From: Membranipora membranacea
Taxonomy: Eukaryota > Bryozoa > Gymnolaemata > Cheilostomatida > Membraniporidae
Length of the DNA: 64,000 nucleotides
Direction: 5' to 3'
NCBI GenBank assembly: GCA_914767715.1
Contig: OU612067.1
Span: 13,213,001-13,277,000, forward strand
This document shows positions 1 to 10,738 of this stretch, one piece after another. Within the stretch, counting starts at the first letter, position 1. Each line of letters begins with the position of its first letter. Made by a program: the position numbers and the translations under genes. Below the pieces are notes generated by a model that saw only the letters and a program-made list of their open reading frames with translations, had not been told where the DNA came from and searched no databases.

Positions 1-741
1 CCTTACTCAAAATCCAGAATATCGGAATCCTCGGATTAACTGGTGGGTAATAACGCTGACTTGAAATTTCGAAAAATATACCAAGGGAGGGTATCACGCT
101 TTTTTTTCGCTCAGATCAAAAAATAGATTTGCTTCCAACTCACCTCATAAGGAGGAGCAACTCCTGCTGATCTCAAATCTGCAAACCGTTTGGCTCTGCT
201 GCTTTTCATTCTCCGTCAGCGTTCGTTTTAATTAGGGTCACTTTTGCCAAAAAAAAACATGCCAAACGGCAGCATTGAAAAACTAAATCTCTGTTCTATT
301 CTTATCAAACTCCGACCAGTTCAAGCTCTTATTGGCCTTACTCAAAATCCAGAATATCGGAATCCTCGGATTAACTGGTGGGTAATAACGCTGACTTGAA
401 ATTTCGAAAAATATACCAAGGGAGGGTATCACGCTTTTTTTTCGCTCAGATCAAAAAATAGATTTGCTTCCAACTCACCTCATAAGGAGGAGCAACTCCT
501 GCTGATCTCAAATCTGCAAACCGTTTGGCTCTGCTGCTTTTCATTCTCCGTCAGCGTTCGTTTTAATTAGGGTCACTTTTGCTAAAAAAAAACATGCCAA
601 ACGGCAGCATTGAAAAATTAAATCTCTGTTCGATTTTTATCAAACTCCGACCAGTTCAAGCTCTTATTGGCCTTACTCAAAATCCAGAATATCGAAATCC
701 TCGGATTTACTGGTGGGTAATAACGCTGACTTGAAATTTCG
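1..741. repeat. Left-edge monomers preceding the 8-mer repeat
   Basis: Two full monomers and the start of a third. The first is marked by TTTTGCCAAA in place of TTTTGCTAAA and by TTCTATTC in place of TTCGATTC. The second carries GATTTTTATC, and the third begins with CGAAATCC and GGATTTAC. The same ordered markers recur at 9998-10738, so this stretch is the left part of a larger duplicated segment that probably continues beyond the window edge. No other content is seen. Confidence 0.85.
336..670. repeat. Representative satellite monomer (anatomy)
   Basis: Given as the reference unit. In monomer coordinates it holds a TAATA at 48-52, which is the hairpin insertion site elsewhere; an ATATACCAAGG motif near 85-95; a T8 run at 110-117; a small dyad AGGAG-CAA-CTCCT at 153-165; an A9 run at 249-257; and a second dyad TGCC-AAAC-GGCA at 260-271. 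The T and A runs lie about 139 bp apart. A 46-codon frame opens at the ATG at 259 and ends at a TGA at base 62-64 of the next monomer; it is interrupted or altered in many copies and is not regarded as coding. The 335-bp length is close to two nucleosome repeats. Confidence 0.85.
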
Positions 742-3420
742 AAAAATATACCAAGGGAGGGTATCACGCTTTTTTTTCGCTCAGATCAAAAAATAGATTT
801 GCTACCAACTCACCTCATAAGGAGGAGCAACTCCTGCTGATCTCAAATCTGCAAACCGTTTGGCTCTGCTGATTTTCATTCTCCGTCAGCGTTCGTTTTA
901 ATTAGGGTCACTTTTGCTAAAAAAAAACATGCCGAACGGCAGCATTGAAAAATTAAATCTCTGTTCGATTCTTATCAAACTCCGACCAGTTCAAGCTCTT
1001 ATTGGCCTTACTCAAAATCCAGAATATCGGAATCCTCGGATTAACTGGTGGGTAATAACGCTGACTTGAAATTTCGAAAAATATACCAAGGGAGGGTATC
1101 ACGCTTTTTTTTCGCTCAGATCAAAAAATATATTTGCTTCCAACTCACCTCATAAGGAGGAGCAACTCCTGCTGATCTCAAATCTGCAAACCGTTTGGCT
1201 CTGCTGCTTTTCATTCTGCGTCAGCGTTCGTTTTAATTAGGGTCACTTTTGCTAAAAAAAACCATGCCAAACGGCAGCATTGGAAAATTAAATCTCTGTT
1301 CGATTCTTATCAAACTCCAACCAGTTCAAGCTCTTATTGGCCTTACTCAAAATCCAGAATATCGGAATCCTCGGATTAACTGGTGGGTAATAACGCTGAC
1401 TTGAAATTTCGAAAAATATACCAAGGCAGGGTATCACGCTTTTTTTTCGCTCAGATCAAAAAATAGATTTGCTTCCAACTCACCTCATAAGGAGGAGCAA
1501 CTCCTGCTGATCTCAAATCTGCAAACCGTTTGGCTCAGCTGCTTTTCATTCTCCGTCAGCGTTCGTTTTAATTAGGGTCACTTTTGCTAAAAAAAAACAT
1601 GCCAAACGGCAGCATTGAAAAATTAAATCTCTGTTCGATTCTTATCAAACTCCGAGCAGTTCAAGCTCTTATTGGCCTTACTCAAAATCCAGAATATCGG
1701 AATCCTCGGATTAACTGGTGGGTAATAACGCTGACTTGAAATTTCGAAAAATATACCAAGGGAGGGTATCACGCTTTTTTTTCGCTCAGATCAAAAAAAA
1801 GATTTGCTTCCAACTCACCTCATGAGGAGGAGCAACTCCTGCTGATCTCAAATCTGCAAACCGTTTGGCTCTCCTGCTTTTCATTCTCCGTCAGCGTTCG
1901 TTTTAATTAGGGTCACTTTTGCTAAAAAAAAACATGCCGAACGGCAGCATTGAAAAATTAAATCTCTGTTCGATTCTTATCAAACTCCGACCAGTTCAAG
2001 CTCTTATTGGCCTTACTCAAAATCCAGAATATCGGAATCCTCGGATTAACTGGTGGGTAATAACGCCGACTTGAAATTTCAAAAAATATACCAAGGGAGG
2101 GTATCACGCTTTTTTTTCGCTCGGATCAAAAAATAGATTTGCTTCCAACTCACCTCATAAGGAGGAGCAACTCCTGCTGATCTCAAATCTGCAAACCGTT
2201 TGGCTCTGTTGCTTTTCATTCTCCGTCAGCGTTCGTTTTAATTTGGTTCACTTTTGCTAAAAAAAAACATGCCAATCGGCAGCATTGAAAAATTAAATCT
2301 CTGTTCGATTCTTATCAAACTCCGACCAGTTCAAGCTCTTATTGGCCTTACTCAAAATCCAGAATATCGGAATCCTCGGATTAACTGGTGGGTAATAACG
2401 CTGACTTGAAATTTCGAAAAATATACCAAGGGAGGGTATCACGCTTTTTTTTCGCTCAGATCAAAAAATAGATTTGCTTCCAACTCACCTCATAAGGAGG
2501 AGCAACTCCTGCTGATCTCAAATCTGCAAACCGTTTGGCTCTGCTGCTTTTTATTCTCCGTCAGCGTTCGTTTTAATTAGGGTCACTTTTGCTAAAAAAA
2601 AACATGCCAAACGGCAGCATTGAAAAATTAAATCTCTGTTCGATTTTTATCAAACTCCGACCAGTTCAAGCTCTTATTGGCCTTACTCAAAATCCAGAAT
2701 ATCGGAATCCTCGGATTTACTGGTGGGTAATAACGCTGACTTGAAATTTCGAAAAATATACCAAGGGAGGGTATCACGCTTTTTTTCGCTCAGATCAAAA
2801 AATAGATTTGCTACCAACTCACCTCATAAGGAGGAGCAACTCCTGCTGATCTCAAATCTGCAAACCGTTTGGCTCTGCTGCTTTTCATTCTCCGTCAGCG
2901 TTCGTTTTAACTAGGGTCACTTTTGCTAAAAAAAAACATGCCGAACGGCAGCATTGAAAAATTAAATCTCTGTTCGATTCTTATCAAACTCCAACCAGTT
3001 CAAGCTCTTATTGGCCTTACTCAAAATCCAGAATATCGGAATCCTCGGATTAACTGGTGGGTAATAACGCTGACTTGAAATTTCGAAAAATATACCAAGG
3101 GAGGGTATCACGCTTTTTTTTCGCTCAGATCAAAAAATAGATTTGCTTCCAACTCACCTCATAAGGAGGAGCAACTCCTGCTGATCTCAAATCTGCAAAC
3201 CGTTTGGCTCTGCTGCTTTTCATTCTCCGTCAGCGTTCGTTTTAATTAGGGTCACTTTTGCTAAAAAAAAACATGCCAAACGGCAGCATTGAAAAATTAA
3301 ATCTCTGTTTGATTCTTATCAAACTCGGACCAGTTCAAGCTCTTATTGGCCTTACTCAAAATCCAGAATATCGGAATCCTCGGCTTAACTGGTGGATAAT
3401 AACGCTGACTTGAAATTTCG
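742..3420. repeat. 8-monomer higher-order repeat, copy 1 (2679 bp)
   Basis: Eight successive monomers with distinct markers: GCTACCAAC with GCTGATTTTC; TTCTGCGTC with ATTGGAAAA; CAAGGCAGGG with CTCAGCTGC; CATGAGGAGG with CTCTCCTGC; ACGCCGAC with ATTTGGTTC and GCCAATCGG; TTTTTATTC; a monomer with a T7 run and AACTAGGG; and one ending in CTCGGACC. Eight monomers would give 2680 bp; the T7 monomer is one base short, giving 2679. The same ordered set repeats at 3421-6099 and 10739-13417. Unit edges are arbitrary within the junction interval. Confidence 0.93.
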
Positions 3421-6099
3421 AAAAATATACCAAGGGAGGGTATCACGCTTTTTTTTCGCTCAGATCAAAAAATAGATTTGCTACCAACTCACCTCATAAG
3501 GAGGAGCAACTCCTGCTGATCTCAAATCTGCAAACCGTTTGGCTCTGCTGATTTTCATTCTCCGTCAGCGTTCGTTTTAATTAGGGTCACTTTTGCTAAA
3601 AAAAAACATGCCGAACGGCAGCATTGAAAAATTAAATCTCTGTTCGATTCTTATCAAACTCCGACCAGTTCAAGCTCTTATTGGCCTTACTCAAAATCCA
3701 GAATATCGGAATCCTCGGATTAACTGGTGGGTAATAACGCTGACTTGAAATTTCGAAAAATATACCAAGGGAGGGTATCACGCTTTTTTTTCGCTCAGAT
3801 CAAAAAATATATTTGCTTCCAACTCACCTCATAAGGAGGAGCAACTCCTGCTGATCTCAAATCTGCAAACCGTTTGGCTCTGCTGCTTTTCATTCTGCGT
3901 CAGCGTTCGTTTTAATTAGGGTCACTTTTGCTAAAAAAAACCATGCCAAACGGCAGCATTGGAAAATTAAATCTCTGTTCGATTCTTATCAAACTCCAAC
4001 CAGTTCAAGCTCTTATTGGCCTTACTCAAAATCCAGAATATCGGAATCCTCGGATTAACTGGTGGGTAATAACGCTGACTTGAAATTTCGAAAAATATAC
4101 CAAGGCAGGGTATCACGCTTTTTTTTCGCTCAGATCAAAAAATAGATTTGCTTCCAACTCACCTCATAAGGAGGAGCAACTCCTGCTGATCTCAAATCTG
4201 CAAACCGTTTGGCTCAGCTGCTTTTCATTCTCCGTCAGCGTTCGTTTTAATTAGGGTCACTTTTGCTAAAAAAAAACATGCCAAACGGCAGCATTGAAAA
4301 ATTAAATCTCTGTTCGATTCTTATCAAACTCCGAGCAGTTCAAGCTCTTATTGGCCTTACTCAAAATCCAGAATATCGGAATCCTCGGATTAACTGGTGG
4401 GTAATAACGCTGACTTGAAATTTCGAAAAATATACCAAGGGAGGGTATCACGCTTTTTTTTCGCTCAGATCAAAAAAAAGATTTGCTTCCAACTCACCTC
4501 ATGAGGAGGAGCAACTCCTGCTGATCTCAAATCTGCAAACCGTTTGGCTCTCCTGCTTTTCATTCTCCGTCAGCGTTCGTTTTAATTAGGGTCACTTTTG
4601 CTAAAAAAAAACATGCCGAACGGCAGCATTGAAAAATTAAATCTCTGTTCGATTCTTATCAAACTCCGACCAGTTCAAGCTCTTATTGGCCTTACTCAAA
4701 ATCCAGAATATCGGAATCCTCGGATTAACTGGTGGGTAATAACGCCGACTTGAAATTTCAAAAAATATACCAAGGGAGGGTATCACGCTTTTTTTTCGCT
4801 CGGATCAAAAAATAGATTTGCTTCCAACTCACCTCATAAGGAGGAGCAACTCCTGCTGATCTCAAATCTGCAAACCGTTTGGCTCTGTTGCTTTTCATTC
4901 TCCGTCAGCGTTCGTTTTAATTTGGTTCACTTTTGCTAAAAAAAAACATGCCAATCGGCAGCATTGAAAAATTAAATCTCTGTTCGATTCTTATCAAACT
5001 CCGACCAGTTCAAGCTCTTATTGGCCTTACTCAAAATCCAGAATATCGGAATCCTCGGATTAACTGGTGGGTAATAACGCTGACTTGAAATTTCGAAAAA
5101 TATACCAAGGGAGGGTATCACGCTTTTTTTTCGCTCAGATCAAAAAATAGATTTGCTTCCAACTCACCTCATAAGGAGGAGCAACTCCTGCTGATCTCAA
5201 ATCTGCAAACCGTTTGGCTCTGCTGCTTTTTATTCTCCGTCAGCGTTCGTTTTAATTAGGGTCACTTTTGCTAAAAAAAAACATGCCAAACGGCAGCATT
5301 GAAAAATTAAATCTCTGTTCGATTTTTATCAAACTCCGACCAGTTCAAGCTCTTATTGGCCTTACTCAAAATCCAGAATATCGGAATCCTCGGATTTACT
5401 GGTGGGTAATAACGCTGACTTGAAATTTCGAAAAATATACCAAGGGAGGGTATCACGCTTTTTTTCGCTCAGATCAAAAAATAGATTTGCTACCAACTCA
5501 CCTCATAAGGAGGAGCAACTCCTGCTGATCTCAAATCTGCAAACCGTTTGGCTCTGCTGCTTTTCATTCTCCGTCAGCGTTCGTTTTAACTAGGGTCACT
5601 TTTGCTAAAAAAAAACATGCCGAACGGCAGCATTGAAAAATTAAATCTCTGTTCGATTCTTATCAAACTCCAACCAGTTCAAGCTCTTATTGGCCTTACT
5701 CAAAATCCAGAATATCGGAATCCTCGGATTAACTGGTGGGTAATAACGCTGACTTGAAATTTCGAAAAATATACCAAGGGAGGGTATCACGCTTTTTTTT
5801 CGCTCAGATCAAAAAATAGATTTGCTTCCAACTCACCTCATAAGGAGGAGCAACTCCTGCTGATCTCAAATCTGCAAACCGTTTGGCTCTGCTGCTTTTC
5901 ATTCTCCGTCAGCGTTCGTTTTAATTAGGGTCACTTTTGCTAAAAAAAAACATGCCAAACGGCAGCATTGAAAAATTAAATCTCTGTTTGATTCTTATCA
6001 AACTCGGACCAGTTCAAGCTCTTATTGGCCTTACTCAAAATCCAGAATATCGGAATCCTCGGCTTAACTGGTGGATAATAACGCTGACTTGAAATTTCG
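3421..6099. repeat. 8-monomer higher-order repeat, copy 2
   Basis: Directly adjacent tandem copy of the preceding unit, offset 2679 bp, with the same markers in the same order. Its first monomer is chimeric: it starts with GGCTTAACTGGTGGATA, which belongs to the monomer that normally follows the unit (seen at 6062), then switches to the first monomer of the unit (CTACCAAC, GATTTTC). The switch lies between 3397 and 3460, where the two parents are identical. This is the signature of unequal exchange between registers eight monomers apart. Confidence 0.93.
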
Positions 6100-7085
6100 A
6101 AAAATATACCAAGGGAGGGTATCACGCTTTTTTTTCGCTTAGATCAAAAAATAGGTTTGCTTCCAACTCACCTCATAAGGAGGAGCAACTCCTGCTGATC
6201 TCAAATCTGCAAACCGTTTGGCTCTGCTGCTTTTCATTCTCCGTCAGCGTTCGTTTTAATTAGGGTCACTTTTGCTAAAAACAAACATGCCAAACGGCAG
6301 CATTGAAAAATTAAATCTCTGTTCGATTCTAATCAAACTCCGACCAGTTCAAGCTCTTATTGGCCATACTCAAAATCCAGAATATCGGAATCCTTGGATT
6401 AACTGGTGGGTAATGACGCTGACTTGAAATTTCGAAAAATATACCAAGGGAGGGTATCACGCTTTTTTTTCGCTCAGATCAAAAAATAGATTTGCTTCCA
6501 ACTCACCTCATAAGGAGGGGCAACTCCTGCTGATCTCAATTCTGCAAACCGTTTGGCTCTGCTGCTTTTCATTCTCCGTCAGCGTTCGTTTTAATTAGGG
6601 TCACTTTTGCTAAAAAAAAACATGCCGAACGGCAGCATTGAAAAATTAAATCTCTGTTCGATTCTTATCAAACTCCGACCAGTTCAAGCTCTTATTGGCC
6701 TTACTCAAAATCCAGAATATCGGAATCCTCGGGTTAACTGGTGGGTAATAACGCTGACTTGAAATTTCGAAAAATATACCAAGGGAGGGTATCACGCTTT
6801 TTTTTCGCTCAGATCAAAAAATAAATTTGCTTCCAACTCACCTCATAAGGAGGAACATCTCCTGCTGATCTCAAATCTGCAAACCGTTTGGCTCTGCTGC
6901 TTTTCATTCTCCGTCAGCGTTCGTTTTAATTAGGGTCACTTTTGCTAAAAAAAAACATGCCAAACGGCAGCATTGAAAAATCAAATCTCTGTTCGATTCT
7001 TATCAAACTCCGACCAGTTCAAGCTCTTATTGGCCTTACTCAAAATCCAGAATATCGGAATCCTCGGATTTACTGGTGGGTAATA
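6100..7085. repeat. Bridging monomers leading to hairpin 1
   Basis: Three monomers outside the 8-mer unit. Markers are CGCTTAGATC with ATAGGTTTGC and AAAACAAACATG; then GGCCATACTC, TAATGACG and GAGGGGCAAC; then CGGGTTAAC, ATAAATTTGC and GGAACATCTCC. The last five bases before the hairpin are the left target copy TAATA at 7081-7085. The monomer receiving the insertion carries GGATTTAC rather than the usual GGATTAAC, a linkage seen at every hairpin copy in the window. Confidence 0.85.
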
Positions 7086-7366
7086 GGCAAATTCGCGACC
7101 TTGGTATATATATTAAATAATCAATAAATAATCAATGGAAATCCCGTTTCCATTAGAAAATCCAACTGAATCCAACTTGAATTCAAGTTGTCTCCATATC
7201 ACCAATGAAGAGATAATTCTAAGTTTCATGTCATGAAACTTAGAATTATCTCCTCATTGGTAATAGGGAGACAACTTGAATTCAAGTTGGATTTCCCAAT
7301 GAAAATGGGATTTCCATTGATTATTTATTGATTATTTAATATATATACCAAGGTCGCGAATTTACC
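7086..7366. mobile_element. Foldback MITE-like element, copy 1
   Basis: A 281-bp near-perfect inverted repeat interrupts a monomer between TAATA at 7081-7085 and TAATA at 7367-7371. The outer ends read GGCAAATTCGCGACC and, inverted on the right, GGTAAATTCGCGACC. The arms meet around a single unpaired base at 7231; the left arm is 145 bp and the right 135 bp. The difference is a 10-bp tandem duplication (AATCCAACTG then AATCCAACTT) in the left arm. Apart from that I count eight mismatches. Each arm also contains the 18-bp palindrome CAACTTGAATTCAAGTTG. There is no transposase and no usable frame, so it would be non-autonomous. The target duplication can be read as TAATA (5 bp) or AAT (3 bp with ends AGG..CCT); I leave the superfamily open. 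Confidence 0.88.
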
Positions 7367-7371
7367 TAATA

Positions 7372-9997
7372 ACGCTGACTTGAAATTTCGAAAAATATAC
7401 CAAGGGAGGGTATCACGCTTTTTTTCGCTCAGATCAAAAAATAGATTTGCTTCCAACTCACCTCATAAGGAGGAGCAACTCCTGCTGATCTCAAATCTGC
7501 AAACCGTTTGGCTCTGTTGCTTTTCATTCTCCGTCAGCGTTCGTTTTAATTTGGGTCACTTTTGCTAAAAAAAAACATGCCAAACGGCAGCATTGAAAAA
7601 TTAAATCTCTGTTCGATTCTTATCAAACTCCGACCAGTTCAAGCTCTTATTGGCCTTACTCAAAATCCAGAATATCGGAATCCTCGGATTTACTGGTGGG
7701 TAATAACGCTGACTTGAAATTTCGAAAAATATACCAAGGGAGGGTATCACGCTTTTTTTTCGCTCAGATCAAAAAATAGATTTGCTACCAACTCACCTCA
7801 TAAGGAGGAGCAACTCCTGCTGATCTCAAATCTGCAAACCGTTTGGCTCTGCTGCTTTTCATTCTCCGTCAGCGTTCGTTTTAATTAGGGTCACTTTTGC
7901 TAAAAAAAAACATGCCGAACGGGAGCATTGAAAAATTAAATCTCTGTTCGATTCTTATCAAACTCCGACCAGTTCAAGCTCTTATTGGCCTTACTCAAAA
8001 TCCAGAATATCGGAATCCTCGGATTAACTGGTGGGTAATAACGCTGACTTGAAATTTCGAAAAATATACCAAGGGAGGGTATCACGCTTTTTTTTCGCTC
8101 AGATCAAAAAATAGATTTGCTACCAACTCACCTCATAAGGAGGAGCAACTCCTGCTGATCTCAAATCTGCAAACCGTTTGGCTCTGCTGCTTTTCATTCT
8201 GCGTCAGCGTTCGTTTTAATTAGGGTCACTTTTGCTAAAAATAACCATGCCAAACGGCAGCATTGGAAAATTAAATCTCTGTTCGATTCTTATCAAACTC
8301 CAACCAGTTCAAGCTCTTATTGGCCTTACTCAAAATCGAGAATATCGGAATCCTCGGATTAACTGGTGGGTAATAACGCTGACTTGAAATTTCGAAAAAT
8401 ATACCAAGGCAGGGTATCACGCTTTTTTTTCGCTCAGATCAAAAAATAGATTTGCTTCCAATTCACCTCATAAGGAGGAGCAATTCCTGCTGATCTCAAA
8501 TCTGCAAACCGTTTGGCTCTGCTGCTTTTCATTCTCCGTCAGCGTTCGTTTTAATTAGGGTCACTTTTGCTAAAAAAAACATGCCAAACGGCAGCATTGA
8601 AAAATTAAATCTCTGTTCGATTCTTATCAAACTCCGAGCAGTTCAAGCTCTTATTGGCCTTACTCAAAATCCAGAATATCGGAATCCTCGGATTAACTGG
8701 TGGGTAATAACGCTGACTTGAAATTTCGAAAAATATACCAAGGGAGGGTACCACGCTTTTTTTTCGCTCAGATCAAAAAATAGATTTGCTTCCAACTCAC
8801 CTCATAAGGAGGAGCAACTCCTGCTGATCTCAAATCTGCAAACCGTTTGGCTCTCCTGCTTTTCATTCTCCGTCAGCGTTCGTTTTAATTAGGGTCACTT
8901 TTGCTAAAAAAAAACATGCCGAACGGCAGCATTGAAAAATTAAATCTCTGTTCGATTCTTATCAAACTCCGACCAGTTCAAGCTCTTATTGGCCTTACTC
9001 AAAATCCAGAATATCGGAATCCTCGGATTAACTGGTGGGTAATAACGCTGACTTGAAATTTCGAAAAATATACCAAGGGAGGGTATCACGCTTTTTTTTC
9101 GCTCAGATCAAAAAATAGATTTGCTTCCAACTCACCTCATAAGGAGGAGCAACTCCTGCTGATCTCAAATCTGCAAACCGTTTTGCTCTGCTGCTTTTCA
9201 TTCTCCGTCAGCGTTCGTTTTAATTAGGGTCACTTTTGCTAAAAAAAAACATGCCAAACGGCAGCATTGAAAAATTAAATCTCTGTTCGATTCTAATCAA
9301 ACTCCGACCAGTTCAAGCTCTTATTGGCCTTACTCAAAATCCAGAATATCGGAATCCTCGGATTAACTGGTGGGTAATAACGCTGACTTGAAATTTCGAA
9401 AAATATACCAAGGGAGGGTATCACGCTTTTTTTTCGCTCAGATCAAAAAATAGATTTGCTTCCAACTCACCTCATAAGGAGGAGCAACTCCTGCTGATCT
9501 CAAATCTGCAAACCGTTTGGCTCTGCTGCTTTTCATTCTCCGTCAGCGTTCGTTTTAATTAGGGTCACTTTTGCTAAAAAAAACCATGCCAAACGGCAGC
9601 ATTGAAAAATTAAATCTCTGTTCGATTCTTATCAAACTCCAACCAGTTCAAGCTCTTATTGGCCTTACTCAAAATCCAGAATATCGGAATCCTCGGATTA
9701 ACTGGTGGGTAATAACGCTGACTTGAAATTTCGAAAAATATACCAAGGGAGGGTATCACGCTTTTTTTTCGCTCAGATCAAAAAATAGATTTGCTTCCAA
9801 CTCACCTCATAAGGAGGAGCAACTCCTGCTGATTTCAAATCTGCAAACCGTTTGGCTCTGCTGCTTTTCATTCTCCGTCAGCGTTCGTTTTAATTAGGGT
9901 CACTTTTGCTAAAAAAAAACATGCCGAACGGCAGCATTGAAAAATTAAATCTCTGTTCGATTCTTATCAAACTCCGACCAGTTCAAGCTCTTATTGG
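7372..9997. repeat. Monomers between hairpin 1 and the second long copy
   Basis: About eight monomers. They re-use markers of the 8-mer set in a similar order but with extra private changes: CTGTTGC with AATTTGGGTC; GAACGGGAGC; AAAATAACCATG; AAAATCGAG with CAATTCACC and CAATTCCTGC; GGGTACCACG; CCGTTTTGCTC; and GATTTCAAATC. This looks like an older, diverged relative of the 8-mer unit. Nothing but satellite is present. Confidence 0.8.
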
Positions 9998-10738
9998 CCT
10001 TACTCAAAATCCAGAATATCGGAATCCTCGGATTAACTGGTGGGTAATAACGCTGACTTGAAATTTCGAAAAATATACCAAGGGAGGGTATCACGCTTTT
10101 TTTTCGCTCAGATCAAAAAATAGATTTGCTTCCAACTCACCTCATAAGGAGGAGCAACTCCTGCTGATCTCAAATCTGCAAACCGTTTGGCTCTGCTGCT
10201 TTTCATTCTCCGTCAGCGTTCGTTTTAATTAGGGTCACTTTTGCCAAAAAAAAACATGCCAAACGGCAGCATTGAAAAACTAAATCTCTGTTCTATTCTT
10301 ATCAAACTCCGACCAGTTCAAGCTCTTATTGGCCTTACTCAAAATCCAGAATATCGGAATCCTCGGATTAACTGGTGGGTAATAACGCTGACTTGAAATT
10401 TCGAAAAATATACCAAGGGAGGGTATCACGCTTTTTTTTCGCTCAGATCAAAAAATAGATTTGCTTCCAACTCACCTCATAAGGAGGAGCAACTCCTGCT
10501 GATCTCAAATCTGCAAACCGTTTGGCTCTGCTGCTTTTCATTCTCCGTCAGCGTTCGTTTTAATTAGGGTCACTTTTGCTAAAAAAAAACATGCCAAACG
10601 GCAGCATTGAAAAATTAAATCTCTGTTCGATTTTTATCAAACTCCGACCAGTTCAAGCTCTTATTGGCCTTACTCAAAATCCAGAATATCGAAATCCTCG
10701 GATTTACTGGTGGGTAATAACGCTGACTTGAAATTTCG

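Noticed and set aside
151-170. GGAGG upstream-like motif suggesting a bacterial ribosome binding site
   Set aside because: The motif in CATAAGGAGGAGC is part of the satellite monomer and is not followed by a sensible reading frame. The context is a eukaryotic satellite.
558-575. CENP-B-box-like motif GTTCGTTTTAATTAGGG in each monomer
   Set aside because: It matches seven of the nine key bases (TTCG, A and GG). With equal base frequencies, about one such match is expected by chance per 335-bp monomer over both strands, so this is not evidence for CENP-B binding.
594-734. 46-codon ATG frame present in most monomers
   Set aside because: It runs from the ATG after the A9 tract to a TGA in the next monomer. 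Many copies carry nonsense changes (CAA to TAA in CTTACTTAAAATCC; TGG to TAG in TGGTAGG) or missense changes spread along it, with no sign of synonymous bias beyond a few cases. Conservation is explained by satellite homogenisation.
2723-2914. Recurring 61-63-codon frames (also at 5402, 12720, 15014, 34848, 49900 and similar positions)
   Set aside because: They start at GTG within GGTGGGTAATA and stay open only in monomers whose T run or adjacent bases have changed length. They recur with the satellite period and have no initiation context or recognisable protein feature.
7086-7366. Assigning the hairpin to Tc1/mariner from the flanking TA bases
   Set aside because: A TA target duplication would require asymmetric element ends given the flanks TAATA..TAATA. 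A 5-bp TAATA or 3-bp AAT duplication gives symmetric ends. No transposase is present to decide, so no superfamily is claimed.
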